A stretch of 64,000 bases of DNA. It comes from an uncultured Acidobacteriota bacterium. Lineage in GTDB: Bacteria > Acidobacteriota > Blastocatellia > Pyrinomonadales > Pyrinomonadaceae. A program made the position numbers and the translations under genes. The notes beneath the pieces were generated by a model that did no database searches, was not told the origin of the DNA, and was given only the letters and a program-made list of their open reading frames with translations. Where the stretch lies: contig CADEGD010000003.1 in NCBI GenBank assembly GCA_902826795.1, forward strand, positions 74,207 to 138,206, read 5' to 3'. Positions 55,338 to 64,000 of the stretch are shown piece by piece. The stretch's first letter is position 1, and each line of letters begins with the position of its first letter.

Positions 55338-58334
55338 TTAGTTGTTGGTTCGTTCAAATCCAGTCGTTTGAACATACTGGAAGTAGGGAGTTCCGGGCGG
55401 AATTCGATTGGGATCGAGGAAAGTGCTGTCGAACACCCAGTTTCGTCGCGGGGGGCTATAAACGGTCGTACAACATTTGAAGGCCCCGTTGTTGTTCCTG
55501 GAGTTATATAAATTGATCAGCGATCCTGTGTAGTCCAAACGATCACCGCCCCAATCCTCAAGAAACCGCTTGAAGTTGTGAACGCCGCCATTAAGGCGAC
55601 TATCGCCTCCACCTTGGTTCGGGGTAGCTGCAGCACTCGTGATCGTGTCTCCCGCGATCATCGCGAACCGCATCTGCGTAGTTCCCGCCGACCTGGACCC
55701 CAAATCCCATGGGAATCGAAAACTGAGCGTATCATTCCAACTGTTGGAGAGAATCGTTACCGAATCACCGACCACCGAAGCGGGAATGTGGGTCTGCGTG
55801 TTAAAAGGTAGGTATTGATCGTAAGTGGAGCTTCCCGTGGCGGGCACGGTTCCAATACCGGTCGCATTGTAGTTCCCCTGTACATAAACCCCATTCTCCG
55901 ATGCGAGCGTAAATCCACGAGTATTCGAAGCCGTCGCACTATCGTATATTCCCGGCAGCGTTGTTCCGTTGATCAGTCGCACGCCGCGTCGAAAATACTT
56001 ATGATTCGCAACTGCGACCCTGGCGGCATACTCGGCATTGTCAGCGTACCGCTCGGTCTCACAGTCAACAATGCTCACGTTACACGTCTTCCTTTCAAGA
56101 ATTCCGTTTCCGGCGCTTCCAATGATCAGATCAAGATCTTCACCCGGCTGCAAAATCGTGTCGTTGCCCGGCGCGGCACCGTAAACGTCTTCCATGTCCA
56201 GTTCGCCGTCGAAGTCGTAATCGCCGCGGCGATCCGAAACGTAAACTACCCATCCCTCCTTATTTGGAATGTCGGTGTCACGAAGTCCATTGCCGCTATT
56301 CTTTGACGCAAAGTCGGTCGTTGTTGGAAACAGTCCGTTGAAGTCACCCCGAAGGAAGCGCCGAAGATTTGCAACATCGATATCGATCATGCTCATCACG
56401 CCCTCACGCGGTAATTTCTGGAAGTTATCGAAATTAGCGTTCGTGTAGTACGTGGTGTTCTTTGCGTCGTAATAGAGGCCTTCGCGCGTATCGAACATCG
56501 TAATCGGGAACGGCAATACAGCGTCACCAGAGCTGGTGAGTCGCAGATGGCCAAATCGTTCTATGTTACTCACTCCAGACGGCTGGGTATTTGCTGTAGC
56601 GCATGGTGTAGTACAGGTATTAACGCTGCCGCCCGAAAAGGACAACGTCGCTCCGGTGTAAAGCCTGACATAGTTCCATGGCGAGGTCCAAGTAATAACT
56701 GTCGGGTTGGGTGTTGGCGGGTTGGGAAGAGCTGTGCCCCCCCGAATAGCGAACCGTTGCAGTTTGATAATAGATCGGCTGTCCGTTCCGGTCGAAGCCG
56801 TTTGCGGTGCGGCGAGCGTTAGATTGGCGGTCGAAGGCGGCGTTGAAACATAAGGCAACGCGAGGTTGAGATCGATCGGCGCTTGTTCAGTGATCCCAAG
56901 ACTGAGGATATCTTCGGTAATATCCTTTGTTTCAATCGCAAGGGTAGTCGCGTTAGTCGCAACCGTTTCAATCTTGATCCACACCTCACGACCGCCACCG
57001 GTGAAGAATCTTTCGCCATTTAGACGCGAAGCCTTGTAGTTGAACCCAGAATCCAAAAGGCCCAGTTTCATACCAAGAGGTTCATACCCGCGTGACCGGT
57101 CCGTTAGTACCGGGTCTGCCGTGTTGATAGGATTACTGCCGTCATCATTCGGCACGCGGTGACCGTCAAGACGGATCCCGCATCTACCCGACACAGCTCC
57201 TCCCCCGTTTTTCGCACAGCCGGGAAGACGGTCCTTGGAATCGGCCAAGCTGATGCGGATACCGGTTTTGTTCGCAAATCGCTCCGCTTGCATCACCATG
57301 TTATCGGCCGTTGCCGCGCTGACAGGTTCTACGACATTGGCATTGTTATTCAAGTCGCCGCCGTCGCTGCCCGTCGGCTCCTTCTTCCCTCGCCTGATAA
57401 GCTCGATCAGGTCAACATTCGCACCCACTCGAACCGGAAGCCTCAGTTCGCCGACTTCGCTTCGCAAATTTCCGTCAAATCGGGTCGTGATCGTAGACCA
57501 ATTGGAGTTAATGGAGCTCGACGGAAGCTGTGGGTCTGCCCAGGGAGCCGAGGCAAAAACGTTCGGCGTACCATTCAATACGCTCCCCTCGCTTGGAAGA
57601 AGCTGCTTGTAAACGCCCGACGCGTTCTTGATCTGAATGTTGGACGTTGTGATGTTTACGGTGTCTCCGTTACGTTTTGATTGCGTCACGATATGACCCG
57701 CAGCCGTCACTCTCGAGTCAAAATATGCACCGTTTGAACTCGGATGCAAAAAAAAGTGCCGATTCGAGTGAACACGTCCGCCAAAACCGAACTGAGGTCC
57801 GTTAAATAGCTCGAGGTCATCTTCGTAAAAAACACCGAACTGGAAGATGGGGATTCGATTATTGATGATGTTACGCGTCAACTGTACCTGCGTTTGCGTC
57901 ACCGTGTCGGTCGCTGTTGTACGGATGCGCCAGTTATCCCTCAGAGCGTAAAGTCCTGCATAGTCGCCACCTGGAATCGTAAGGGCTTGACTTTGCGAGG
58001 TCTGATCAACCTCTTGCACAAATGTGTATTGTCCACCGACCGTCGTCGACAATCCCGGTACCGGTGCTGCCTCAACGTTTGACTCATCCGTGGTGGTCGC
58101 AGTCAGCCGAGTTTCAAAGATCTTGTTAAAGTTCCTCGTCATCATCTCAAGGCTGCCCTGAGCGGCGTAGAATGTTCGGCCTTCGGAGGCTTCGTTACCC
58201 GCAGCGGCCGCCTCAGTCGAGGTTCTCGTTAATGCGAGTGCGACGAACGCTCCAACGAGAGCAAGCACGAATAGAGCAATCACTACGGCGGAGCCTTTTT
58301 CGCCAATCCTTTTATTTTCGTTTTGATCGAACAT
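55338..58334 (-). CDS. very large PilX-like minor pilin (998 aa)
   Basis: N-terminal short leader and one hydrophobic helix (GSAVVIALFVLALVGAFVALA, about residues 14-34) as in PilX-type minor pilins, preceded by KRIGEKG. Everything after is an exported beta-rich ectodomain, about six times a normal pilin. Near residues 700-712 the loop DYDFDGELDMED matches an EF-hand or dockerin-like calcium loop, as seen in PilY1-type tip proteins. The Shine-Dalgarno GAGGTAAC lies close to the ATG. Last gene of the minor-pilin operon; no separate pilY1 is present, so this protein may serve as the tip adhesin. Confidence 0.78.
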   Translation of the reverse strand: MFDQNENKRIGEKGSAVVIALFVLALVGAFVALALTRTSTEAAAAGNEASEGRTFYAAQGSLEMMTRNFNKIFETRLTATTTDESNVEAAPVPGLSTTVGGQYTFVQEVDQTSQSQALTIPGGDYAGLYALRDNWRIRTTATDTVTQTQVQLTRNIINNRIPIFQFGVFYEDDLELFNGPQFGFGGRVHSNRHFFLHPSSNGAYFDSRVTAAGHIVTQSKRNGDTVNITTSNIQIKNASGVYKQLLPSEGSVLNGTPNVFASAPWADPQLPSSSINSNWSTITTRFDGNLRSEVGELRLPVRVGANVDLIELIRRGKKEPTGSDGGDLNNNANVVEPVSAATADNMVMQAERFANKTGIRISLADSKDRLPGCAKNGGGAVSGRCGIRLDGHRVPNDDGSNPINTADPVLTDRSRGYEPLGMKLGLLDSGFNYKASRLNGERFFTGGGREVWIKIETVATNATTLAIETKDITEDILSLGITEQAPIDLNLALPYVSTPPSTANLTLAAPQTASTGTDSRSIIKLQRFAIRGGTALPNPPTPNPTVITWTSPWNYVRLYTGATLSFSGGSVNTCTTPCATANTQPSGVSNIERFGHLRLTSSGDAVLPFPITMFDTREGLYYDAKNTTYYTNANFDNFQKLPREGVMSMIDIDVANLRRFLRGDFNGLFPTTTDFASKNSGNGLRDTDIPNKEGWVVYVSDRRGDYDFDGELDMEDVYGAAPGNDTILQPGEDLDLIIGSAGNGILERKTCNVSIVDCETERYADNAEYAARVAVANHKYFRRGVRLINGTTLPGIYDSATASNTRGFTLASENGVYVQGNYNATGIGTVPATGSSTYDQYLPFNTQTHIPASVVGDSVTILSNSWNDTLSFRFPWDLGSRSAGTTQMRFAMIAGDTITSAAATPNQGGGDSRLNGGVHNFKRFLEDWGGDRLDYTGSLINLYNSRNNNGAFKCCTTVYSPPRRNWVFDSTFLDPNRIPPGTPYFQYVQTTGFERTNN

Positions 58335-58351
58335 TATTGTTACCTCAAGAT

Positions 58352-59434
58352 CTAGTTTGCGTCGTACCCAATGTTTCGGGTCGAAAAAGTCGAGACGAGA
58401 GACGTGCGGTAAGGTTGACCGCTCGGCGTCAAATCGTTGCTTCGCGCCTGAATCGAAAACCGGACCTGGCGGACGGCCTGCATATTGGCTTCTTCGTCGT
58501 CGGCGTTACCGACGATTCCATCCACACCTGCGCTAGGGTTATCGTTGATGGTCCCGTTATCCATAACGTACTGGATCTGAAAATCTTCGACGTTGTAAAC
58601 GAGCGGCTCATCAATAAAAGGCACCGCCGGTGTTGCCGGGTTGTTGCCGAATTTTCTTCGGGTAAGCGTACCGTCCGCCGTCACGAAGTAAGTAACCATT
58701 AATACCCGATGAAGACTTGCCGGTACCGTGATACCACGCAACGGGCCAGATGTGCCGGTTTGGTTGATGTTGAGCGGGTCGCCATTGGCGAACTGTATTT
58801 TGTCGGTGCCGCTTAACGCAGTGACCATTCCAAGCGTAGAGCCCGTGTTGCCGTTAATGACATACAGATCGTATCTGCGGCATACGGAGTTGTTACTTCC
58901 GGACAGGGGCACGATCTCGTCTATACCCGTTCCCGTGGTTGTTGCGGCATTAATGCTCAAAGGAGTTGAGACCTGAGCAGGCCCAGTGCCAACGGGATTA
59001 AAGGTGGAGTCTTTGAACATGAAAGTCACCTGGTCGGTACGAACGCCCGGAGTGGTATTTATCGTGTTCAGCGTGATATTGTTACCGGCCATTATCGGAG
59101 GAACGATATCGCGGGTGGTGTCGAAGTCATTTGGGATACCAATTAGACTGGTGATCCTGTTGTCGGGAAGTACAACCGCGCTCTCAAGCGGATACCCGAA
59201 GCCTGCGTTGTAGGTGTCCCGGCCCAGCAGATTCATCGAAACGCGAAGAGTCTTTGAGAGTTCGACCTCCTGACTGACTGTCGTACGGCTGCCGCGGGCA
59301 ACGTTCAAGGCACCCCAGATCATGCCCGTTACAATGAGGAATAGGGTCATTGCAATGACCATTTCCATCAAAGTAAAACCTGCTTCGCCTGTGGGCGATT
59401 TGGCGTTTTTCACAGTTAAATTGATCTTTCTCAT
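58352..59434 (-). CDS. PilW-like minor pilin
   Basis: 360 residues. Prepilin signature GEAGFTLMEMVIAMTLFLIV (cleavage after Gly, Glu at +5), then a long periplasmic beta domain. Name by position and N-terminal type: PilW family (prepilin-type N-terminal methylation). GAGGAA Shine-Dalgarno before the ATG. 12 bp after pilV. Confidence 0.85.
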   Translation of the reverse strand: MRKINLTVKNAKSPTGEAGFTLMEMVIAMTLFLIVTGMIWGALNVARGSRTTVSQEVELSKTLRVSMNLLGRDTYNAGFGYPLESAVVLPDNRITSLIGIPNDFDTTRDIVPPIMAGNNITLNTINTTPGVRTDQVTFMFKDSTFNPVGTGPAQVSTPLSINAATTTGTGIDEIVPLSGSNNSVCRRYDLYVINGNTGSTLGMVTALSGTDKIQFANGDPLNINQTGTSGPLRGITVPASLHRVLMVTYFVTADGTLTRRKFGNNPATPAVPFIDEPLVYNVEDFQIQYVMDNGTINDNPSAGVDGIVGNADDEEANMQAVRQVRFSIQARSNDLTPSGQPYRTSLVSTFSTRNIGYDAN

Positions 59435-59446
59435 CGAAGGTTCCTC

Positions 59447-60013
59447 TTAGTTCGTAGCCGCGTAGTCCGTCAAGACCGTTCGGATCGTTTCTTCTCGCTG
59501 AGCCGAGCCCACAAAATATCTGACGGTGACATCAACTCTGCGCATGCGTGTTTCCCAGATACCCGGAGTCGGGCAGATAGCGGACGGCCGATCAGGATCG
59601 CAGAGGTCCGTGATCACTATTTCTCTCGTATATCCAACGTTCGCTGCCCCTGTGTCATCTATAGTTCCAATCACCTCGTCGGGGCCTGCGCTCGCAACAA
59701 CCTGCTGGAAACCGGCGACAAAAACACCCTGCGGTAACCCAGTTACGGGGTGTAAATTTGAACCGACGTTGCCGATAGCATCCCATCCCAAACGAGTTGG
59801 GTCAGTTTCCTTGGCGGCCATGATCGATTCCATGGCTGTCGCCGCAACGTGACGCGCAATGATCTGCTGCTGTTGGCCGCGCGACTGGAGAATACCTGCG
59901 GAAAGTGCTGATAAGTAACCCAAGATCCCGATCAAAAAGATCACAAGGGCCACCATCACATCGATATATGAAAACCCGGCTTCACTGCTTTTTCCTTTAT
60001 CTTTTGATCTCAT
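59447..60013 (-). CDS. PilV-like minor pilin, Asp at +5
   Basis: 188 residues from the ATG at 60013 (a far longer frame into the upstream gene is rejected), with GAGG upstream. Prepilin-like segment SEAGFSYIDVMVALVIF; the residue expected to be Glu at +5 is Asp, which is unusual, although the rest of the helix is typical. Ectodomain includes two conserved Cys (DLCDPDRPSAICP). It follows the FimT-like gene by 4 bp. Confidence 0.82.
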   Translation of the reverse strand: MRSKDKGKSSEAGFSYIDVMVALVIFLIGILGYLSALSAGILQSRGQQQQIIARHVAATAMESIMAAKETDPTRLGWDAIGNVGSNLHPVTGLPQGVFVAGFQQVVASAGPDEVIGTIDDTGAANVGYTREIVITDLCDPDRPSAICPTPGIWETRMRRVDVTVRYFVGSAQREETIRTVLTDYAATN

Positions 60014-60017
60014 AAGC

Positions 60018-60671
60018 TTACCTCGCTGCCCAACTCGTTCCGTTGTATCTCCAGAAGCGAACCGCACCGCTGCCGCCATAAAGCGTAATGCCCCGAACCT
60101 GACTAGGGGCCGAGGTAGTATTGCCGCCGCCGGGCGGGAATATGAACACCGTCGCACTTACGGGAACGTTTCCGGCAGTAACCACGCTTCCATCGCTGCG
60201 AAACCTGATCGCCCAAACATTGTGTCCAACCACGGGTGTGGAACCATCCATGTGGCCGAGCGAGTCGACAGCAAATACGGCAGCTGGGTAGTTGGGCGGA
60301 TTGGGACGAAGTATCCCGTCCGGATTCACATCCATGCGAAGCACACCGGAACTTTCGAGCGGAATGCGCTTGATAAGCTTATCGCTGGCCACGCCGCCAC
60401 CTTCAATGATCCGGACAGAGCTGTCGGTAGCGTCGATCTCAAACCTGATTGTCCGCCGCTCATTTAGAGCCGTCTGAGCGGCCTCTCGCATTAAGTCCAT
60501 TATGCGAATGGCCTGCTCTTCAGACTTGTAGAGCGCACGGTTGCTATAGATGTAAGGCAATGAAATGGCGCTCATTATGCCGATAATGGCGAGCACCACA
60601 AGCAATTCGGCGACCGAGAATCCTCGAATTTTGGCGTTTTTGTCGTAAACGGATGATTGAATTGTCCACAT
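60018..60671 (-). CDS. FimT/GspH-type pseudopilin
   Basis: 217 residues. Type IV prepilin N-terminus RGFSVAELLVVLAIIGIMSA (Glu at +5) and a GspH/FimT ectodomain (AAQTALNERRTIRFEIDATD). It starts the minor-pilin operon fimT-pilV-pilW-pilX. Minor pseudopilins initiate pilus assembly at the inner membrane. A strong promoter lies 93-121 bp upstream of the ATG. Confidence 0.88.
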   Translation of the reverse strand: MWTIQSSVYDKNAKIRGFSVAELLVVLAIIGIMSAISLPYIYSNRALYKSEEQAIRIMDLMREAAQTALNERRTIRFEIDATDSSVRIIEGGGVASDKLIKRIPLESSGVLRMDVNPDGILRPNPPNYPAAVFAVDSLGHMDGSTPVVGHNVWAIRFRSDGSVVTAGNVPVSATVFIFPPGGGNTTSAPSQVRGITLYGGSGAVRFWRYNGTSWAAR

Positions 60672-60763
60672 ATGTGCAGATGGTAGGACTGAAAGCAGAA
60701 GAAGAATGGAGGCGACCGTGTGCGGTAGGGATCGAGCCTGACGCCGCAGAATTCGACGGTCTA

Positions 60764-60792
60764 TTTATACCATTCGACCAGAATAGTGTCAA
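60764..60792 (-). promoter_or_regulatory. sigma-70 promoter of the minor-pilin operon
   Basis: On the minus strand TTGACA (60787-60792, perfect), a 17-bp spacer and TATAAA (60764-60769, five of six). Transcription would start near 60757, giving an 86-nt leader. Confidence 0.85.
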
Positions 60793-60891
60793 ACATTTTA
60801 TCTAATGAACAATAATGTTAAACATTTACGGACGCACTAGGGAGCGAGTGCCTTCTAGGAAGAAATTGCGATTACCTACCGATATCCGGAA

Positions 60892-62010
60892 TTAGAAGCA
60901 GTTTTCCGGGACATTTTCGAGGGTGTTTATCATTAGCCGGTCTACAACGGCATTAAAGTCGCCGCCGGATTCCTCAAAAACCCTAAGTTGTTCGTCGGCT
61001 GAGGTGCCGCGTTCGAGGATAGAGTGGATGTGTTCGATCTCTTTCCGGGATCCCAACGGATCAACGACCTCGTCAACAAAGTCCAAAAGCTCACGGATAA
61101 GATCTTTAACGGGAACCTCTTTCTGCTTGCCGAGATCCAGCAGCATTCCGTCAAGCCCGTACCGGATCGCCCGCCACTTGTTCTCTTGGATCAGCCTTCG
61201 ATGATAGAGACGGAAGCCGAGATTTTTTTCGATGAGAAGATTGAGTTTTGCAACGATCGCCTGAAAGAGAGCCGTCACCGCGATCGTGTCGTCGACGCGC
61301 GTGGGGATGTCGCAGATCCTAAACTCTAGCGTGGGAAACTTTGCGTGCGGCCGAACGTCCCACCAGATCTTGGTGCCATCCTCTATGCAGTGCATTTTTA
61401 CAAGCAGATCGACATATGACTGGTACTGCTGATAAGACTCGAAATGGTCGGGAATGTCGGTGCGGGGAAATTTCTTAAAGACCTCGCTGCGATAAGATTT
61501 TAGTCCTGTGTTAAATCCTAGCCAGAACGGCGAACTGGTCGTCATCGCAAGAATGTGCGGGAGAAAATACCGGGCGGCATTCATGATATGAATGCGCCGA
61601 TCAAGATCTGCGATGCCGACATGTACGTGAAGGCCGAAGATCAAAAGGCTTCGAGCCACCATCTGGAGTTCGTCAACAAGCAGCTTGTACCGGTCGCCCT
61701 CATAGATCTCTTGTTCGGACCATTTCGAGAACGGATGCGTCGATGCGGCGACTATCGCCATCCCTTTCTTACGAGCGAGTGTCGAGATGATACACCTCAG
61801 CTTGGTCAAGTCTTCACGCGCTTCGTGAACATTCGCACATACGCCGGTTCCTACCTCGATCATCGACTGGATCATCTCAGGCTTGATCTTCTCGCCAAGC
61901 AAAAGCTTTCCTTCATCAAGGATCTCGGATACATGCGACCTCAGCTCACGGCTTTCCGGATCTACGATCTGAAACTCTTCTTCGATGCCGAGTGTAAATT
62001 GTTCAAACAT
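60892..62010 (-). CDS. YbdK-type carboxylate-amine ligase (GCS2 family)
   Basis: 372 residues from the ATG at 62010 with AAGGAA upstream. Glutamate-cysteine-ligase-2 fold: TLGIEEEFQIVDPES near the N-terminus (Glu-rich metal loop), LHVHVGI, and WWDVRPHAKFPTLEFRICD. E. coli YbdK has weak gamma-glutamylcysteine synthetase activity; the physiological substrate of most members is unknown. It lies 10 bp downstream of the LysR-type gene, so the two are probably co-transcribed. Confidence 0.9.
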   Translation of the reverse strand: MFEQFTLGIEEEFQIVDPESRELRSHVSEILDEGKLLLGEKIKPEMIQSMIEVGTGVCANVHEAREDLTKLRCIISTLARKKGMAIVAASTHPFSKWSEQEIYEGDRYKLLVDELQMVARSLLIFGLHVHVGIADLDRRIHIMNAARYFLPHILAMTTSSPFWLGFNTGLKSYRSEVFKKFPRTDIPDHFESYQQYQSYVDLLVKMHCIEDGTKIWWDVRPHAKFPTLEFRICDIPTRVDDTIAVTALFQAIVAKLNLLIEKNLGFRLYHRRLIQENKWRAIRYGLDGMLLDLGKQKEVPVKDLIRELLDFVDEVVDPLGSRKEIEHIHSILERGTSADEQLRVFEESGGDFNAVVDRLMINTLENVPENCF

Positions 62011-62020
62011 AGGGGATTCC

Positions 62021-62902
62021 TTATTTGCCAAGTTCTTTTGCGATCCTGAGAAATTCCTGCGATGCGTGAGAGAGAACTGAGTTTTTGCGATAAACAATGT
62101 TCAGCTTGCGTTCGAGCTTCATCTCTTTTACCGACAGGCCGACCAGTTGCCTGGTCGCGATCTCCGATTTAGCCGAAAGCTTTGGAACGAGTGCAACGCC
62201 GATGCCGGTCTCGACCATTCGTTTGATCGCCTCAAGCGATGGCAACTCGACCGAGATGTTCAGTCGCGTGTCATACTTTGCAAAAGTCTCGATAACTTTT
62301 TGACGATAGGGTGATGGTGCATTATGTGCGATGAAGGTCTCTGACGCAAGATCTTTGATAGAAACTGATGAGCGACCGGCTAGTTGATGTTCCGGCGAAA
62401 CGATCAGCTGCAGCTCGTCGTTAAGGACCGATACGGATCGTAGCGTCGCGTCAGACGGTTTGAACGAGATGACACCCAACTCAACTTCCCTTGCGGTAAT
62501 CTGATCCGGGATGCGGCTTGCGGCTCCTCGTTGAACTTCTATCTTTATAGTTGGGTGCTGACGTCTGTATTCTTCGATAACCGGCAGAAGATAAAAGACC
62601 GTGTGTTCGTTAGCGCTGATGGTCACCTTCCCGTGTTGAAGGCTCTTCATTTCCCGAAGTGCGGTATTGGCCGCGTGACGCAGATTCAGCATCTGCCGAG
62701 CGTATTCGACCAGAACCTCGCCTGACGACGTGAGCGTGCCGTCTTTTGAAGAGCGGTCAAACAGCTTTTCTCCGATCTCTAGTTCCAGCCTGCGGATGGC
62801 TTGGCTAACAGCAGGCTGAGTTCGGCCGAGCACCTCAGCGGCTCTTGAAAAGCTCTTTTCCCGCGCCACCGCGATAAGAACCTCAAGCTGATTTATATCC
62901 AT
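62021..62902 (-). CDS. LysR-family transcriptional regulator
   Basis: 293 residues: an N-terminal winged HTH (MDINQLEVLIAVAREKSFSR, LGRTQPAVSQAIRRLE) and a C-terminal two-lobed effector domain. It is divergent from leuA with a 189-bp shared region and is followed by the YbdK gene. Usual behaviour would be autoregulation and control of a neighbouring gene, so leuA and the ligase are candidates. The binding site and effector are not readable. A/T-rich region near 62903-62930 could hold the operator. Confidence 0.9.
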   Translation of the reverse strand: MDINQLEVLIAVAREKSFSRAAEVLGRTQPAVSQAIRRLELEIGEKLFDRSSKDGTLTSSGEVLVEYARQMLNLRHAANTALREMKSLQHGKVTISANEHTVFYLLPVIEEYRRQHPTIKIEVQRGAASRIPDQITAREVELGVISFKPSDATLRSVSVLNDELQLIVSPEHQLAGRSSVSIKDLASETFIAHNAPSPYRQKVIETFAKYDTRLNISVELPSLEAIKRMVETGIGVALVPKLSAKSEIATRQLVGLSVKEMKLERKLNIVYRKNSVLSHASQEFLRIAKELGK

Positions 62903-63014
62903 ATAACAATTATAAATACAACCGCCGGAATTATCATCCCTCGTTTATACAATAATAGGAGGGTCACCTCATAAGCATATCAACTTTTGTTATGTTCTGA
63001 GTTGTTACATAACC

Positions 63015-63043
63015 TTGACTTTTATCTATCCCAATTCTACCAT
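63015..63043 (+). promoter_or_regulatory. sigma-70 promoter of leuA
   Basis: TTGACT (63015-63020, five of six), a 17-bp spacer and TACCAT (63038-63043, four of six), 49 bp before the leuA start and within the gap shared with the divergent LysR gene. Confidence 0.65.
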
Positions 63044-63091
63044 TCGAGAAAAGGCGAGATATAGACTGACTTGCCTGGGGGTTTGATAAGG

Positions 63092-64000
63092 ATGCAGAAC
63101 GAAAAGATCACAATCTTCGACACCACTTTGCGAGACGGCGAACAGTCGCCGGGATGCTCGATGTATCTCGACGAGAAAGTGGAAATGGCCAGGCAGCTTG
63201 AACGGCTCGGCGTAGACGTAATAGAGGCAGGCTTTCCGATCGCCTCGGAAGGCGACTTTGCTGCCGTCAAGGCTGTGTCGAGCGAAGTGACAAATGCAAC
63301 CGTTGCTGCCCTCGGGCGGGCGATGGAAGCGGATGTCGCGAAGGCGGGTGAAGCTCTCGAAAAGGCGAGACACTCGCGTATTCATACCTTCATCGCAACG
63401 AGTGATATCCATCTCGAATACAAGCTAAAGAAAACCCGCAACGAGGTTTTCGAGATGACCCGCAGGGCCGTCAAGCAAGCTTCCGGACTTGCCGACGAGG
63501 TTGAATTCTCTGCAGAAGACGCCACGCGGACCGATATTGATTTTCTGTGCGAGATCCTGGATGCTGCCGTCGACTCGGGAGCGAGCGTGTTGAATATCCC
63601 TGACACCGTCGGCTACATGCTCCCGAATGAATACGCGGCGGTGATCGCATCGGTCAAAGAACGTGTCGTCAGAGATCGCGATGTTACCATCAGCGTACAC
63701 TGCCACAACGATCTTGGCCTCGCAGTTGCCGGAACACTGGCAGCTCTTGAGGCTGGTGCTCGACAGGTTGAGTGTACGATCAACGGGATCGGCGAGCGGG
63801 CCGGAAACGCGGCCCTTGAGGAAGTAATCATGGCCGTTAACGTTCGCTCGGAAAAACTTCCCTTCATTCACAACATAGACGCCACGCTGCTCTATCCGAC
63901 AAGCCAACTTCTTTCTTCATTTATCAGCTTTGGTGTCCAGCCGAACAAGGCGATCGTGGGGCGCAATGCGTTTGCGCATGAGGCGGGGATTCATCAGCAT
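63092..64000 (+). CDS. leuA: 2-isopropylmalate synthase, 3' truncated by window edge
   Basis: First committed step of leucine synthesis: condenses acetyl-CoA with 2-ketoisovalerate. The 303 visible residues run to the right edge without a stop and cover the catalytic barrel: [16 protein letters not shown] at the N-terminus, [33 protein letters not shown] (the metal His pair), and [27 protein letters not shown] ends the window. The regulatory C-terminal leucine domain is outside the window. The ATG at 63092 is preceded by ATAAGG; a typical RBS is weak. Confidence 0.96.
   Translation, partial: MQNEKITIFDTTLRDGEQSPGCSMYLDEKVEMARQLERLGVDVIEAGFPIASEGDFAAVKAVSSEVTNATVAALGRAMEADVAKAGEALEKARHSRIHTFIATSDIHLEYKLKKTRNEVFEMTRRAVKQASGLADEVEFSAEDATRTDIDFLCEILDAAVDSGASVLNIPDTVGYMLPNEYAAVIASVKERVVRDRDVTISVHCHNDLGLAVAGTLAALEAGARQVECTINGIGERAGNAALEEVIMAVNVRSEKLPFIHNIDATLLYPTSQLLSSFISFGVQPNKAIVGRNAFAHEAGIHQH

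Overview
The window is a stretch of a Gram-negative, free-living bacterial chromosome. I infer Acidobacteriota, probably near the class Blastocatellia, from the mix of secreted TolB-propeller enzymes, a membrane-anchored winged-helix/TolB regulator, long exported hypothetical proteins, a complete type IV minor-pilin set and palindromic intergenic repeats. No rRNA, tRNA or universal marker strong enough to prove this is present. No prophage, CRISPR array, integrase or transposase was seen; the region looks like core chromosome with many small accessory genes.

Layout. 1-5.9 kb: the end of peptidase T with a small partner, an exported protein, a 209-bp inverted-repeat element, a Tat amidase, an orphan HicB-like protein, a DUF4262 protein and an UlaG-like metallo-hydrolase. 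6-14.9 kb: a TolB-propeller/amidohydrolase fusion, a Ski2-type helicase missing its ATP-binding half, a double GNAT acetyltransferase, ispH, an MscS channel and a glycine-zipper exported protein. 15-29.4 kb: a DUF5658 protein, an HtrA protease, a winged-helix/TolB regulator beside a frameshifted exported gene, an inositol-monophosphatase-like enzyme, a B12 radical-SAM protein, an SDR, an SbcD-like nuclease overlapping a LON-domain gene, an alpha/beta-hydrolase without its nucleophile, an S55 protease and a small SpoT-like hydrolase. 29.4-33.9 kb: a candidate structured RNA, then moaE, a membrane hydroxylase, moaD, thiG and thiS on the minus strand.

34-55.3 kb is the centrepiece: a single-direction run of 22 genes that starts at a good promoter (34030) and ends at a strong terminator (55304). 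It encodes respiratory complex I in the order A-B-C-D-E-F-G-H-J-K-L-M-N but has no nuoI. Unrelated genes sit between the subunits: a heptad-repeat coiled coil, a secretory lipase, ribosomal protein THX, a parvulin PPIase and a nucleotidyltransferase. Seven of the subunit junctions carry or abut palindromic repeats. The run ends in a CAT-fold acetyltransferase, two unrecognised small genes and a class I glutamine amidotransferase.

55.3-64 kb: a minus-strand minor pseudopilin operon (FimT/GspH, PilV, PilW and a 998-residue PilX-like protein) behind a near-consensus promoter, a LysR regulator with a YbdK-type carboxylate-amine ligase, and divergently the start of leuA, which runs off the window.

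The most unusual signal is the palindromic intergenic elements. More than fifteen elements fall into several sequence families, but nearly all share one design: short 7-11 bp words repeated once or more in a left arm and mirrored in a right arm. They sit mostly straight after stop codons. Some reach into coding sequence (3' end of nuoM, inside nuoG, 5' end of the 53.6-kb gene).
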